Shown here one piece after another: positions 1 through 7,675 of a DNA stretch of 22,454 nt (the first letter of the stretch is position 1; each line of letters starts with the position of its first letter). The notes under the pieces are model-generated. The model was not told where the DNA came from and did not search any database. It saw only the letters and a list, made by a program, of their open reading frames with translations. The position numbers and the translations under genes were made by a program. This DNA comes from Proteobacteria bacterium UBA4575. GTDB taxonomy: Bacteria; Pseudomonadota; Gammaproteobacteria; UBA4575. Location of the stretch: contig DGKH01000011.1 of NCBI GenBank assembly GCA_002386945.1, forward strand, positions 1 to 22,454, given 5' to 3'.

Positions 1-311
1 ATGTAGACGTGGAACGTGATGCATTCATGGTTTCTGCTAAGCAAACTTTCGGTAACGGTTTCGACATGCGTTTCTCTTACATGGACGCAGACAAGCTAGA
101 AGTTGGCGGTTCAGATCTTAACGATTCTGACGCTAAGGCTTACAACATCGGTATGTTCTACACAATGCCGGCTGGTACAGAGCTACGTCTAACCTACTCT
201 AAGGTTGATAACGAAGACGCTTCTAACTACGACTTCGGTATTGGTGGTTCAGCTGCTGCAGTTGGCGAAGATGCCAAGATGTGGGCACTAGGTATCGTTC
301 AGTGGTTCTAA
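1..311 (+). CDS. Gram-negative outer-membrane porin, C-terminal part (5' end outside window)
   Basis: The frame is open from the window edge, so only the last ~103 residues are visible; the GTG at 9 is not a convincing start because the frame continues upstream. The visible part alternates hydrophobic and polar residues with Asp/Asn/Gly-rich turns, as in beta-barrel strands. It ends in ...GIVQWF, a terminal phenylalanine with aromatic and hydrophobic residues at alternating positions before it, which is the usual beta-signal recognised by the BAM complex. This fits the general porin family (trimeric 16-strand diffusion channel of the outer membrane). Highly regular codon choice (ggt, aac, gac, cgt) suggests strong expression, and a strong terminator follows directly. 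The exact porin class and substrate cannot be judged from this fragment. Confidence 0.85.
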   Translation, partial: VDVERDAFMVSAKQTFGNGFDMRFSYMDADKLEVGGSDLNDSDAKAYNIGMFYTMPAGTELRLTYSKVDNEDASNYDFGIGGSAAAVGEDAKMWALGIVQWF

Positions 312-331
312 GTTAGAACCCCTGTCGTACC

Positions 332-366
332 AAAAAGCGGGCATCTTCGGATGTCCGTTTTTTTTT
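332..366 (+). terminator. Rho-independent terminator of the porin gene
   Basis: An 8-bp stem (338-345 with 350-357, one G:U pair) closes a TTCG loop (346-349) in the C(UUCG)G context, an exceptionally stable tetraloop. It is flanked by five A's (332-336) and followed by nine T's (358-366). It begins about 20 bases after the porin stop. The A-tract upstream could pair with the T-tract, so partial action on the minus strand is possible, although no gene converges on it here. Confidence 0.93.
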
Positions 367-412
367 GCCTACGATTTAATTCAACTTTCGCGCTATTTGG
401 TGATAACTCAAA

Positions 413-441
413 TTGAGAAGTTACCCAAAACCCTCTACACT
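413..441 (+). promoter_or_regulatory. Putative sigma-70 promoter for the secreted hypothetical gene
   Basis: TTGAGA (413-418) and TACACT (436-441) lie exactly 17 bases apart, matching 5/6 and 4/6 consensus positions. They sit between the porin terminator and the start at 500, on the right strand, giving a predicted leader of about 50 bases. The rest of the 312-499 gap holds no other clear signal. This is a pattern match only. Confidence 0.4.
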
Positions 442-499
442 TTGCCGCTTGATTCCTAAACATTGCGGTCATTAAGCCGCCCATCAGGCCATAAATACC

Positions 500-1315
500 A
501 TGCGTAAACTGATCCCTGTATTACTCCTTATCCTTAGTCCGATCACGGCCTTTGCAGAATGTACGCCAGATACGGTGCAGTTCTATCTGGATAAAGGCTT
601 TACGCCAGACCAAATCACCAAACTTTGCAGCCTCAGTGGCGCTAGTGAGAAAAAAAGCACTTATAAGCCTTACCAAAAGCCTGTAGTTGTCTACCAGGAA
701 GGCTATGCCGGCGGCGTCAATGCTGATCTACGTAAGGCAGTGCAGGAAATTCGTGGCTCTATTGATGCCCGCTCGGTCGATGTCACCGACACCCATTTAA
801 ACTACATCACCCGCCAATGTGTGGTCGCAGGTAACTCACCTGAGGCCGAGCAACGCGTAGTGAAGTGTGTCGATGTAGCCTTTTCAGTCGCACGTGACGG
901 TTTACGTGTGGTTGAATCAGGCGCTGGTATGCTCTTTTTTGGTCAGCAAAAACTGGATATCACATCCTCAGCAATCGAACGTAAATACGTCACTGCCGAC
1001 CCATGGGCCGCATTTGCACCAGACATTCGCTTTTTACTACAACGAAAGTTTGAGTCTATGGAGCAGGGCAATGACACCACTATACCGTTACGTAAGGGCG
1101 TCCAGATTGGACAGCTTGTTAGCGCCATTCGCACCTTAGCGGCTGCAGACGAGAATGCAGCAACCAATAGTAGTGAGGTCTCGCGCGTACTGAGCAACAA
1201 TTATCAAGCACCGACCGAAGAAGAATACGAAAGGCAACAGCGCCTAAAGGAACCCGCAAAGGAAGAAAAAGAGGGTGAAGAAAAGAAAAAGCGCTGGTGG
1301 AATCCCTTTGACTAG
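500..1315 (+). CDS. Secreted protein of unknown function with four cysteines and a charged C-terminal tail
   Basis: I do not recognise this 271-residue protein. It begins with a clear Sec signal peptide (Met-Arg-Lys, a Leu-rich core, then A-F-A before Glu20), so the mature protein should be periplasmic. Cysteines at 21, 43, 107 and 123 could form two disulfides; the first pair brackets a helical-looking segment containing YLDKGFTPDQITKLC. The middle (about 75-235) looks globular. The last 35 residues are rich in Glu and Lys and end in KKKRWWNPFD, probably a flexible tail with an aromatic end. There is no lipobox: the cysteine after the cleavage site is at position +2, not +1. The ATG at 500 is preceded by only a weak AGG at 486-488. 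It has its own predicted promoter and converges on gpmI with four bases between the stops. Function unknown. Confidence 0.85.
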   Translation: MRKLIPVLLLILSPITAFAECTPDTVQFYLDKGFTPDQITKLCSLSGASEKKSTYKPYQKPVVVYQEGYAGGVNADLRKAVQEIRGSIDARSVDVTDTHLNYITRQCVVAGNSPEAEQRVVKCVDVAFSVARDGLRVVESGAGMLFFGQQKLDITSSAIERKYVTADPWAAFAPDIRFLLQRKFESMEQGNDTTIPLRKGVQIGQLVSAIRTLAAADENAATNSSEVSRVLSNNYQAPTEEEYERQQRLKEPAKEEKEGEEKKKRWWNPFD

Positions 1316-1325
1316 ACGCCTAGTC
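1310..1325. repeat. Perfect inverted repeat spanning two convergent stop codons
   Basis: GACTAG (1310-1315), ACGC loop, CTAGTC (1320-1325). The left arm ends with the TAG stop of the secreted-protein gene and the right arm contains the TAG stop of gpmI on the other strand. The six-base stem with a four-base loop has no T-tract on either side, so it is not a standard terminator, but it is placed where a bidirectional transcript-end structure would sit. Confidence 0.5.
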
Positions 1326-2861
1326 GCGCAAGATTAAAGACAGCGCCTGCATTGCTTCAGGTTGCTCAATGTTCATCATATCCAGCAACGTCGGTGAGAC
1401 GTTGCTTAGGCCCTGACCACTCATTAGTTTGACTGGCCCACCACTATTAATAACGACACAGGGCACTGGATTAGTCGTATGCTGGGTGTGTGGTTCGCCA
1501 GTCATCGCATCCACCATCTCATCGCAGTTGCCATGATCTGAGGTCAGCAACACATTCACCTGATACTTTACCGCTGCATCTAGCACTCGACCGACCTGCA
1601 CATCCATTGCCTCTAATGCTGCAATAATGGCTTCCGGTACCGCAGTGTGACCGACCATATCGCCATTCGCAAAGTTCACAATAATCAGATGATCATCTTC
1701 ATCTTCAATCACTTGAATAACTTCATCGGCAACTTCACGCGCACTCATCTCAGGCTTTAAATCGTAAGTCGCTACCTTCGGTGATGGCACCATCGCTCGG
1801 GTTTCACCATCATAGGGTGTCTCACGGCCACCATTAATAAAGAAGGTAACATGCGGATATTTTTCAGTTTCGGCACAATGGAATTGCTTTAAGCCTAGAT
1901 CACTAACCACCTGTCCTATCGTTACTTTTGGGTGTTCTGTCGCAAAAATAACCGGACAATCAAAACCTTCGTGGAATACAGTCATCGTGCGCATGGCCAC
2001 TAGACCACCATGATCGCGCCTGAAGTGATCAAAGTCTGCGTCCATCAAGGCCTGACAGATTTGCCGGGTACGGTCATTACGGAAATTAAAGAAGATGACA
2101 TCGTCACCTTCAGCAATACGTTCGGTACCGCGAATCACCACGGGGTCGATGAATTCATCTGAACGCACCTCTTCATAAGAGGCGTTGATCGCCATACGTG
2201 CACTACTAGCGGTTGGCATATCTTCATCGCTGGTCAATACACGCCATGCCTTTTCGGTACGCTCCCAGCGTTGATCACGGTCCATCGCATAATAGCGACC
2301 TAACACTGAATGGATTTCACCCTTCGCCGCTTCTAGGTAAGGCGTAATGTCATCTAAATAGCGCAGCGCACTGATCGGATTGGTATCGCGACCATCGGTA
2401 ATCATATGCAAGGCTGGCCGAACACCATGCTGCTTACACATTTCGAGTAAGGCTTGCACATGACGAATATGCGAATGCACGCCACCATCAGAGACCAAGC
2501 CCAGTAAGTGTATCGGGCGCCCTCGACTCTTGGCTGACTCCAGGGCACCTACAATCTGCTGGCTACTAAAAAAGGTACGGTCATCAATCGCATTATTAAT
2601 ATGGACTAAATCTTGGTGCAGGATATTGCCACAGCCGAGAGTAATGTGGCCGACTTCCGAGTTACCCATTTGTCCCTCAGGCAACCCAACCGCAGCGCCA
2701 GAGGCCTGCAGCGTGGTGTAGGCATAGCGCTCTACATATTCATCTAGACGCGGCATACGTGCCTGCTTAATGGCGTTATGTTCACCGTCATCATTAACCC
2801 CGAAGCCATCCAGGATCATCAGCAAAGCTCGCTTTGCTGTTTTATTATTTTGAGCGTCCAA
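1320..2861 (-). CDS. gpmI: 2,3-bisphosphoglycerate-independent phosphoglycerate mutase
   Basis: Cytoplasmic dimanganese enzyme that interconverts 3- and 2-phosphoglycerate in glycolysis and gluconeogenesis. The 513-residue length is standard. The alkaline-phosphatase-type metal site starts with D18 (LMILDGFG). The phosphoserine nucleophile is S68 in MGNSEVGH. Further family blocks are SDGGVHSH, DGRDTNP, FNFRNDR, GGRETPYDG, NGDMVGHT and TSDHGNCDEM. The start is TTG at 2861: the frame is closed by a stop five bases upstream and the next in-frame ATG (residue 15) would remove the core of the metal motif. Seven bases separate it from the tatC stop, so it is probably translated from the his-tat transcript at modest efficiency. 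The stop forms part of an inverted repeat with the converging neighbour. Placement directly after tatC is not the arrangement I know from E. coli, where gpmI precedes envC. Confidence 0.97.
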   Translation of the reverse strand: MDAQNNKTAKRALLMILDGFGVNDDGEHNAIKQARMPRLDEYVERYAYTTLQASGAAVGLPEGQMGNSEVGHITLGCGNILHQDLVHINNAIDDRTFFSSQQIVGALESAKSRGRPIHLLGLVSDGGVHSHIRHVQALLEMCKQHGVRPALHMITDGRDTNPISALRYLDDITPYLEAAKGEIHSVLGRYYAMDRDQRWERTEKAWRVLTSDEDMPTASSARMAINASYEEVRSDEFIDPVVIRGTERIAEGDDVIFFNFRNDRTRQICQALMDADFDHFRRDHGGLVAMRTMTVFHEGFDCPVIFATEHPKVTIGQVVSDLGLKQFHCAETEKYPHVTFFINGGRETPYDGETRAMVPSPKVATYDLKPEMSAREVADEVIQVIEDEDDHLIIVNFANGDMVGHTAVPEAIIAALEAMDVQVGRVLDAAVKYQVNVLLTSDHGNCDEMVDAMTGEPHTQHTTNPVPCVVINSGGPVKLMSGQGLSNVSPTLLDMMNIEQPEAMQALSLILRD

Positions 2862-2868
2862 TGATTAT

Positions 2869-3810
2869 TTATTCTTTGTTGGTGTTGCTTTCATTATCTT
2901 TGTCAGCCTGCGCTATGGTTTCACGCAACGTATTGCTACTGGCTATCTTGTTTTCAGAGGCCTCTGTTTCGGCTTCTTCAATTGCATCTAATTCTGCTTC
3001 CATTTCCGCTTCTGTCATCTTCTTGAAGCGGTCTTCATTATTCTCTTCGCTGGTGCTTGCTGCCTTTTTCTGCACCACTCTCGACATTAATAAGCCGAGC
3101 TCAAACAATAGCCAGACCGGTACTGCTAGTAATACCTGTGAAATCACATCCGGTGGTGTCAGCAACATGCCAAGAACGAAGGCTGCCACTATTACATAAG
3201 AGCGAGCATTTGATAATGCCTGCACAGTGGTTATACCGGTGCTGATCATTACAAAGGTAAAGACCGGTACCTCAAAGGCGATACCAAAGGCCAAAAACAT
3301 CTTGATGACAAAGTCTAAATAACGCGAAATATCAGTCATCATGGTAACGCCATCTGGCGTCACGCGGGTAAAAAATCCAAACACCAACGGGAAAACAACG
3401 AAGTATGCGAACACCATGCCGAGATAAAACAGTAGGGAGCTAGATACCAGCAGCGGCATCACTAGGCGTTTCTCATGACGGTATAGACCGGGCGCAACAA
3501 ATGACCACAATTGGTAGAGCGTCCACGGAATCGTAATAACAAAGGCCAGTAACAAGACCAGCTTAAAAGGGGTTAGGAAGGGTGAAGCAACATCAATCGC
3601 CACCATCGTACTGTGTGCGGGTAGATGACGTAGCAACGGTTCTGCAACAAAAGAGTAAAGCTCATTGGCAAAGGGCAACAACGCAACCAAGACCACGGCG
3701 AGGCCCGCCACAATCCTGATCATACGATCACGCAATTCCATTAAGTGCGTCACAATGGAGTCTTGCTTCTCGCTGCCTGTCTCTGAGTCTGTATCGGTCT
3801 TATCAGACAT
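2869..3810 (-). CDS. tatC: Sec-independent protein translocase subunit TatC, with a long acidic C-terminal tail
   Basis: Inner-membrane receptor that binds twin-arginine signal peptides and, with TatB and TatA, exports folded proteins. Six membrane segments are visible between about residues 30 and 245. Family signatures include HLMELRDR at the cytoplasmic N-terminus (E25), SFVAPGLYRHEKR after the second segment and the proline-rich loop LTPPD. After the last segment the protein continues for about 65 residues (247-313), rich in Glu, Asp, Lys, Ser and Ala, with a probable helical stretch at about 262-287. This makes it longer than the ~258 residues of E. coli TatC. The start ATG overlaps the tatB stop by one base (TAATG), pointing to translational coupling. 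Confidence 0.97.
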   Translation of the reverse strand: MSDKTDTDSETGSEKQDSIVTHLMELRDRMIRIVAGLAVVLVALLPFANELYSFVAEPLLRHLPAHSTMVAIDVASPFLTPFKLVLLLAFVITIPWTLYQLWSFVAPGLYRHEKRLVMPLLVSSSLLFYLGMVFAYFVVFPLVFGFFTRVTPDGVTMMTDISRYLDFVIKMFLAFGIAFEVPVFTFVMISTGITTVQALSNARSYVIVAAFVLGMLLTPPDVISQVLLAVPVWLLFELGLLMSRVVQKKAASTSEENNEDRFKKMTEAEMEAELDAIEEAETEASENKIASSNTLRETIAQADKDNESNTNKE

Positions 3811-4169
3811 TATGATTCCGCTTTCCCAGTTGGCGAGGTTTGACTAGTGGGCTTAGTTACTTCTTCTGCCACCGCATCGGCCAGGCTGGGCTCAGCAAAA
3901 TCCTTCAGGTCGGTTTCTACGTCTTGCTTGGTTTCACTCAGGATACTGCGCAGTTCGGAAATTTCAGATTGCTGCTTTTCCAGCATCTCTTTCAGCTCAG
4001 CAGATTTTAGCTCACTCTCGATATCTGCTCGCACACTGGCAAAATAACGTCGCAGCTTACCTAAAAAGCGGCCCAGCTTAATCGCTAAGGCAGGCAGCTT
4101 ATCCGGCCCAACGACCACTAAAGCTACAATACCAACGATAGCGAGCTCCCAGAAACCGAAATCAAACAT
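3810..4169 (-). CDS. tatB: Sec-independent protein translocase subunit TatB
   Basis: TatB forms the substrate-recognition complex with TatC. The 119-residue protein has the expected order: a short N-terminal membrane helix (about 6-21) with E8 inside it, the hinge GPDKLP, then an amphipathic helix (about 25-55). A charged coiled-coil-like segment (about 48-90) and a flexible Ser/Thr/Pro tail follow. The GPDKLP hinge and the length distinguish it from TatA. Its stop codon overlaps the tatC start by one base, and tatA ends 28 bases upstream. Domain order and neighbours leave little doubt. Confidence 0.96.
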   Translation of the reverse strand: MFDFGFWELAIVGIVALVVVGPDKLPALAIKLGRFLGKLRRYFASVRADIESELKSAELKEMLEKQQSEISELRSILSETKQDVETDLKDFAEPSLADAVAEEVTKPTSQTSPTGKAES

Positions 4170-4197
4170 TAGCGCGTACTGTCTAGTTTACTAATGA

Positions 4198-4368
4198 CTA
4201 TTTTTTATCTAAGTCGGCATCATCTTCTGTGCCTTCTTTTTTCATTGCAGTTTTAAAACTACGTAACGCACCGCCAACATCACCACCAATATTGCGCAAA
4301 CGCTTGGTGCCAAATAGTAATAAGACGATTGCGAGTACAATCATTAACTGCCAAATACTAATTCCCAT
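4198..4368 (-). CDS. tatA: Sec-independent protein translocase subunit TatA (short, 56 residues)
   Basis: TatA oligomerises around TatBC to let folded substrates cross the inner membrane. Reading the reverse complement from the ATG at 4368 gives 56 residues ending in TAG at 4198. A membrane helix (about 5-20, with Q7 at the usual polar position) is followed by the [20 protein letters not shown] hinge and amphipathic helix, then a short acidic/basic tail ending DADLDKK. This is shorter than common TatA proteins (about 75-90 residues) because the tail is brief, but all functional parts are present. A good ribosome binding site, GGAG at 4379-4376, sits seven bases before the ATG. It lies between hisE and tatB, as expected for a his-tat arrangement. 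Confidence 0.95.
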   Translation of the reverse strand: MGISIWQLMIVLAIVLLLFGTKRLRNIGGDVGGALRSFKTAMKKEGTEDDADLDKK

Positions 4369-4375
4369 TTTTATA

Positions 4376-4379
4376 CTCC
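4376..4379 (-). promoter_or_regulatory. Ribosome binding site of tatA
   Basis: GGAG on the minus strand, seven bases before the ATG at 4368. It is one of the clearer Shine-Dalgarno sites in this run and fixes the start of the very short tatA. Confidence 0.75.
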
Positions 4380-4436
4380 ATTCTCAAACACTGCTTAAAT
4401 GACGACGGCGATACCGCATCACACAAGACCGTGTAT

Positions 4437-4760
4437 TTACTTGCTACGACTGGCCTTCTCTTCATGTCCAGAGATACCAAAGCGTTGATTTAATTCTTCT
4501 AGAACGTCTTTGCTGCTCAAGCCCTTTTGCACCAATAAGACCATGCAGTGAAACCAAAGATCAGCGACCTCTTTGACTAAGGCAGTTTCGTCTTCACCTT
4601 TTGCTGCAATAATTACTTCAGCCGACTCTTCACCTACCTTCTTCAAGATATGATCTAAACCCTTGGCATAAAGACTAGCCACATAGGAATTATCTGGATC
4701 GGCTGCAAGCCGCTCATGAAGAACCTGTTGCAAGGCTGACAAGGTGTCTGACTGGGCCAT
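4437..4760 (-). CDS. hisE: Phosphoribosyl-ATP pyrophosphatase (stand-alone HisE)
   Basis: Second step of histidine biosynthesis: removes pyrophosphate from phosphoribosyl-ATP to give phosphoribosyl-AMP. The 107-residue all-alpha MazG-like protein carries the family blocks [34 protein letters not shown] (metal-binding acidic residues) and [15 protein letters not shown]. It is not fused to HisI, unlike E. coli HisIE. The gap of 83 bases to hisF holds no HisI frame or remnant that I can see, and tatA follows after 68 bases. The ATG at 4760 gives the normal length. Confidence 0.96.
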   Translation of the reverse strand: MAQSDTLSALQQVLHERLAADPDNSYVASLYAKGLDHILKKVGEESAEVIIAAKGEDETALVKEVADLWFHCMVLLVQKGLSSKDVLEELNQRFGISGHEEKASRSK

Positions 4761-4843
4761 CGGTTACCGTCTAGTTTCTAAGGATTGGACAAGAAAGGAT
4801 ACCATAGCCAGTGGCGTAGGGAGAATGCCCAGCAGACTCACGT

Positions 4844-5617
4844 TTAACCACGCATGGTAATGCCTTGGCTCAACATATGCGCCTTGGCTTGGTCGATCGA
4901 GTATTCGCCAAAATGGAAGATACTAGCGGCCAATACTGCGTCCGCATGACCATCTATGACACCTGCACTCAGGTGCTCCAAGCAACCCACACCACCTGAG
5001 GCGATTACTGGCACCGATACCGCGTCACTGATAGTCCGTGTTAACTCTAAATCAAAGCCCTGTTTCGTACCGTCTCGATCCATGCTTGTGAGTAGCAGTT
5101 CGCCGGCACCATAATCACACATCTGTTGTGCCCATTGAATAGCATCGATACCCGTGGCATTGCGACCGCCATGGGTAAAGATCTCCCAGCGATTCACTTC
5201 ACTATCGAGCGATACTTTTTTCGCATCAATCGAGACGACGATACATTGTGAGCCAACCCGTTCAGCTGCCTCACGCACAAAATTGGGATCACGCACGGCT
5301 GCGGTGTTGATGCCGACCTTATCTGCACCGGCATTGAGTAAATTACGAATATCTTGAATGCTACGAATACCGCCACCGACTGTCAGTGGAATAAATACCT
5401 CGGAGGCCACTTGCTCTACCACATGTGCCATTGTCTCGCGCTGATCGGAACTGGCAGTAATATCTAGAAACGTTATCTCATCAGCGCCTTCACGATCGTA
5501 GCGCTTAGCCACTTCCACTGGATCACCGGCATCACGAATATCGACAAACTGTACGCCCTTAACGACACGACCAGCATCAACATCTAAGCAAGGGATGATC
5601 CGTTTTGCCAGTGGCAT
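4844..5617 (-). CDS. hisF: Imidazole glycerol phosphate synthase, cyclase subunit
   Basis: HisF receives ammonia from HisH and converts PRFAR into imidazole glycerol phosphate plus AICAR, linking histidine and purine synthesis. The 257-residue (beta/alpha)8 barrel has both catalytic aspartates, D12 ([10 protein letters not shown]) and D131 (VVSIDAKK). It also has the phosphate-binding loops TVGGGIRS (about 79-86) and IASGGVG. The start ATG lies five bases after the hisA stop, with GAAGG in the end of hisA as the likely ribosome site. Full length, no defects seen. Confidence 0.98.
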   Translation of the reverse strand: MPLAKRIIPCLDVDAGRVVKGVQFVDIRDAGDPVEVAKRYDREGADEITFLDITASSDQRETMAHVVEQVASEVFIPLTVGGGIRSIQDIRNLLNAGADKVGINTAAVRDPNFVREAAERVGSQCIVVSIDAKKVSLDSEVNRWEIFTHGGRNATGIDAIQWAQQMCDYGAGELLLTSMDRDGTKQGFDLELTRTISDAVSVPVIASGGVGCLEHLSAGVIDGHADAVLAASIFHFGEYSIDQAKAHMLSQGITMRG

Positions 5618-5622
5618 GCCTA

Positions 5623-6363
5623 CTAACCTTCTTGCTGACAGTTGGCAATAGCCTGCACTTCGGCCAAATCTATCGTACCTTCATACAAGGCTCGGCCAAC
5701 CACCACACCAACAATGCCTTCTTCATCGGTTGCACAAAGACGCTCAATATCACCACGGTCGGTAACACCACCAGACGCGATCACAGGGATGCGAATGGAG
5801 GCCGCCAATTCGACCGTCGACTCAACATTCACGCCCTGCATCATGCCGTCACGACTGATGTCGGTGAAGACGATGGCAGCAACGCCATCAGATTCAAAGT
5901 GCTGTGCCATATCAATCACATCGTGATGCGATAGTTTTGACCAGCCATCGACTGCGACTTTGCCATTTTTAGCATCGAGGCCAACAATAATATGGCCGGG
6001 GAATTCTAAGCAGAGGTCTTTCACTACATGCGGTGCAGTGATTGCACGGGTACCAATAATCACATATTGCACACCGGCATTAAGGTAATTTTGTACTGTG
6101 TCTTCATCACGGATGCCACCACCAATTTGAACCGGAATATCGGGATGGTTAGCAGCAATCTCTTTAACAATATCAAAGTTACGTGGCGCGCCATCTAAGG
6201 CACCATCGAGATCAACTAGGTGAATTCGTTTAGCACCTTCATCTACCCAGCGTGCAGCAACTGCAACTGGATCTTCTGAAAATATGGTTTCATCATCCAT
6301 ACGGCCCTGGCGTAATCGCACACAGCGTCCGTCTTTAATATCAATCGCAGGAATAATAATCAT
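5623..6363 (-). CDS. hisA: Phosphoribosylformimino-5-aminoimidazole carboxamide ribotide isomerase
   Basis: HisA performs the Amadori-type isomerisation of ProFAR to PRFAR, the substrate of HisF-HisH. The 246-residue barrel is related to HisF by ancient duplication. D8 ([16 protein letters not shown]) and D130 (IVGLDAKNG) are the catalytic acid and base. QIGGGIRD and IASGGVTD are the phosphate loops, and the region around [12 protein letters not shown] matches HisA rather than HisF. A GAGAGAG stretch just before the ATG at 6363 serves as the ribosome site. Twelve bases separate it from hisH. Confidence 0.98.
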   Translation of the reverse strand: MIIIPAIDIKDGRCVRLRQGRMDDETIFSEDPVAVAARWVDEGAKRIHLVDLDGALDGAPRNFDIVKEIAANHPDIPVQIGGGIRDEDTVQNYLNAGVQYVIIGTRAITAPHVVKDLCLEFPGHIIVGLDAKNGKVAVDGWSKLSHHDVIDMAQHFESDGVAAIVFTDISRDGMMQGVNVESTVELAASIRIPVIASGGVTDRGDIERLCATDEEGIVGVVVGRALYEGTIDLAEVQAIANCQQEG

Positions 6364-6375
6364 AAAACTCTCTCG

Positions 6376-7014
6376 TTAGGCTCCGTGCCATTGGATGAAA
6401 TTGGTCAATAGACGCAATCCATTACTGGCACTTTTTTCTGGATGGCACTGCATAGCAAAAACATTATCGCTTGCAATGACCGATGCAAACTCTAGGCCAT
6501 AGTCAGTACGGCCAATGGCATATTTGGAATCTGTCGGTTGCACAAAATAGCTATGTACAAAGTAAAAATAACTGTCTTGGGGAATGCCTGACCACAGCGG
6601 ATGCTCTTGCTTTTGCTGGATTGCATTCCAGCCCATATGTGGGACTTTAATTTTTTCTTGTGGATCAACGTGGCGACGAAAGCTTTTAACAGATCCTTCG
6701 TAAAGGCCGAGGCATGACGTGCCATCATTCTCTTCACTCTGTTCGAGCAACACTTGCATGCCCATGCAGATGCCAAGAAATGGTTTTTCGCTGGCTGCCT
6801 TGCGGATGACACTGGCTAGATTGAGTTTATTCAGGGCTTGCATGCAATCGGCAGCAGCACCTTGTCCAGGAAAGACGACACGATCAGCTGAGGCAATCTC
6901 AGCACTATCTTGGCTGATAATCACCTCGGCCTGACCTTTAGCAGCATGTGCCAAGGCACTGCACACAGAGTGCAGATTACTCATGCCATAATCGATAACT
7001 ACAATTTTTTGCAC
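6376..7014 (-). CDS. hisH: Imidazole glycerol phosphate synthase, glutamine amidotransferase subunit
   Basis: HisH hydrolyses glutamine and channels ammonia to HisF. The 212-residue class I (triad) amidotransferase shows the nucleophile C83 in FLGICMGMQ and H191/E193 in QCHPEKS. The oxyanion-strand region near VVFPGQGA (about 47-54) is also present. The start codon is GTG at 7014, since no ATG occurs in frame between it and the hisB stop, and the N-terminal strand KIVVIDYGMSNL begins straight after it. A weak GGA lies upstream. Confidence 0.97.
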   Translation of the reverse strand: MQKIVVIDYGMSNLHSVCSALAHAAKGQAEVIISQDSAEIASADRVVFPGQGAAADCMQALNKLNLASVIRKAASEKPFLGICMGMQVLLEQSEENDGTSCLGLYEGSVKSFRRHVDPQEKIKVPHMGWNAIQQKQEHPLWSGIPQDSYFYFVHSYFVQPTDSKYAIGRTDYGLEFASVIASDNVFAMQCHPEKSASNGLRLLTNFIQWHGA

Positions 7015-7033
7015 AACTGTTTCCGTGCCTAGA

Positions 7034-7627
7034 CTAGAGGTGTCCCTTAGTCGAAGGTAGTTTATCTAACATGCGCGGATCGATCTCACAGGCGTAGCGC
7101 AGGGCGCGGCCTAAACCTTTAAAGATTGTTTCTGCGATGTGGTGTGCATTAGTGCCACGGATATTATCAATATGCATGGTCACTTGTGCATGATTACAGA
7201 AGCCCTGTAAAAACTCGATGATTAAATCAACGTCAAAGTCGCCAATACGCGCACGCGGATATTCAACCTCATAGGTCAAACCCGGGCGACCAGAGAAATC
7301 GATCACGACGCGACTCAAGGCCTCGTCCAAAGGGACGTAGGCATGGCCATATCTACGAATGCCTTTTTTATCCGACAAGGCCTTAGCAAAGGCTTGGCCT
7401 AGCGTGATGCCACTGTCCTCTACCGTATGGTGAGCATCGACCTCAAGATCGCCTTTGGCGTCTAGCTGAATATCAAACTGACCGTGGCGTACGATCTGAT
7501 CCAACATGTGATCAAGAAAAGGAATGCCAGTTTCTATAGAACCCTCACCGCGCCCATCGATATTTAGCTCGGCCGTAATTTGGGTCTCTAACGTATTTCG
7601 TTCAATTTTTGCGTGACGGGATGCCAT
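7034..7627 (-). CDS. hisB: Imidazoleglycerol-phosphate dehydratase (monofunctional)
   Basis: Manganese enzyme of the sixth step, producing imidazole acetol phosphate. The metal-binding blocks HHTVEDSGI and [17 protein letters not shown] are present, along with [14 protein letters not shown] place the start at the ATG at 7627 (197 residues, the usual size), giving [12 protein letters not shown]. The frame could be extended 12 codons to a TTG at 7663, but that adds an unrelated-looking segment, and an A-rich AAAAAG precedes the ATG. There is no fused histidinol-phosphatase domain, so that activity must be encoded elsewhere. First his gene of the run, 48 bases after dtd. Confidence 0.97.
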   Translation of the reverse strand: MASRHAKIERNTLETQITAELNIDGRGEGSIETGIPFLDHMLDQIVRHGQFDIQLDAKGDLEVDAHHTVEDSGITLGQAFAKALSDKKGIRRYGHAYVPLDEALSRVVIDFSGRPGLTYEVEYPRARIGDFDVDLIIEFLQGFCNHAQVTMHIDNIRGTNAHHIAETIFKGLGRALRYACEIDPRMLDKLPSTKGHL

Positions 7628-7675
7628 AGTCTTTTTCAATAGAAGAGTGGGGTTGCGATGCAATATGTAGTTTCT

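Noticed and set aside
466-480. GCGG...CCGC hairpin upstream of the secreted-protein gene
   Set aside because: Only four base pairs and no accompanying signal; too short to call a riboswitch or attenuator.
2834-3199. 121-residue plus-strand frame opposite tatC, with a signal-peptide-like hydrophobic Ser/Leu-rich start
   Set aside because: It is antisense to the acidic tail of tatC; the Ser/Ala-rich content is the complement of Glu/Ala/Asp codons. No independent support.
5605-5934. Open plus-strand frames opposite hisA and hisF
   Set aside because: They lie entirely antisense to full-length, motif-complete his genes, have no ribosome site or recognisable content, and are explained by codon composition.
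7628-7663. Twelve-codon N-terminal extension of hisB from TTG 7663
   Set aside because: The enzyme family is about 197 residues and begins near the internal ATG; the added residues look unrelated and the TTG is a weaker start.
7015-7675. Search for a his-operon attenuator (His-rich leader peptide) near hisB
   Set aside because: No run of His codons or terminator/antiterminator structure is visible before hisB; the his genes here follow dtd directly.
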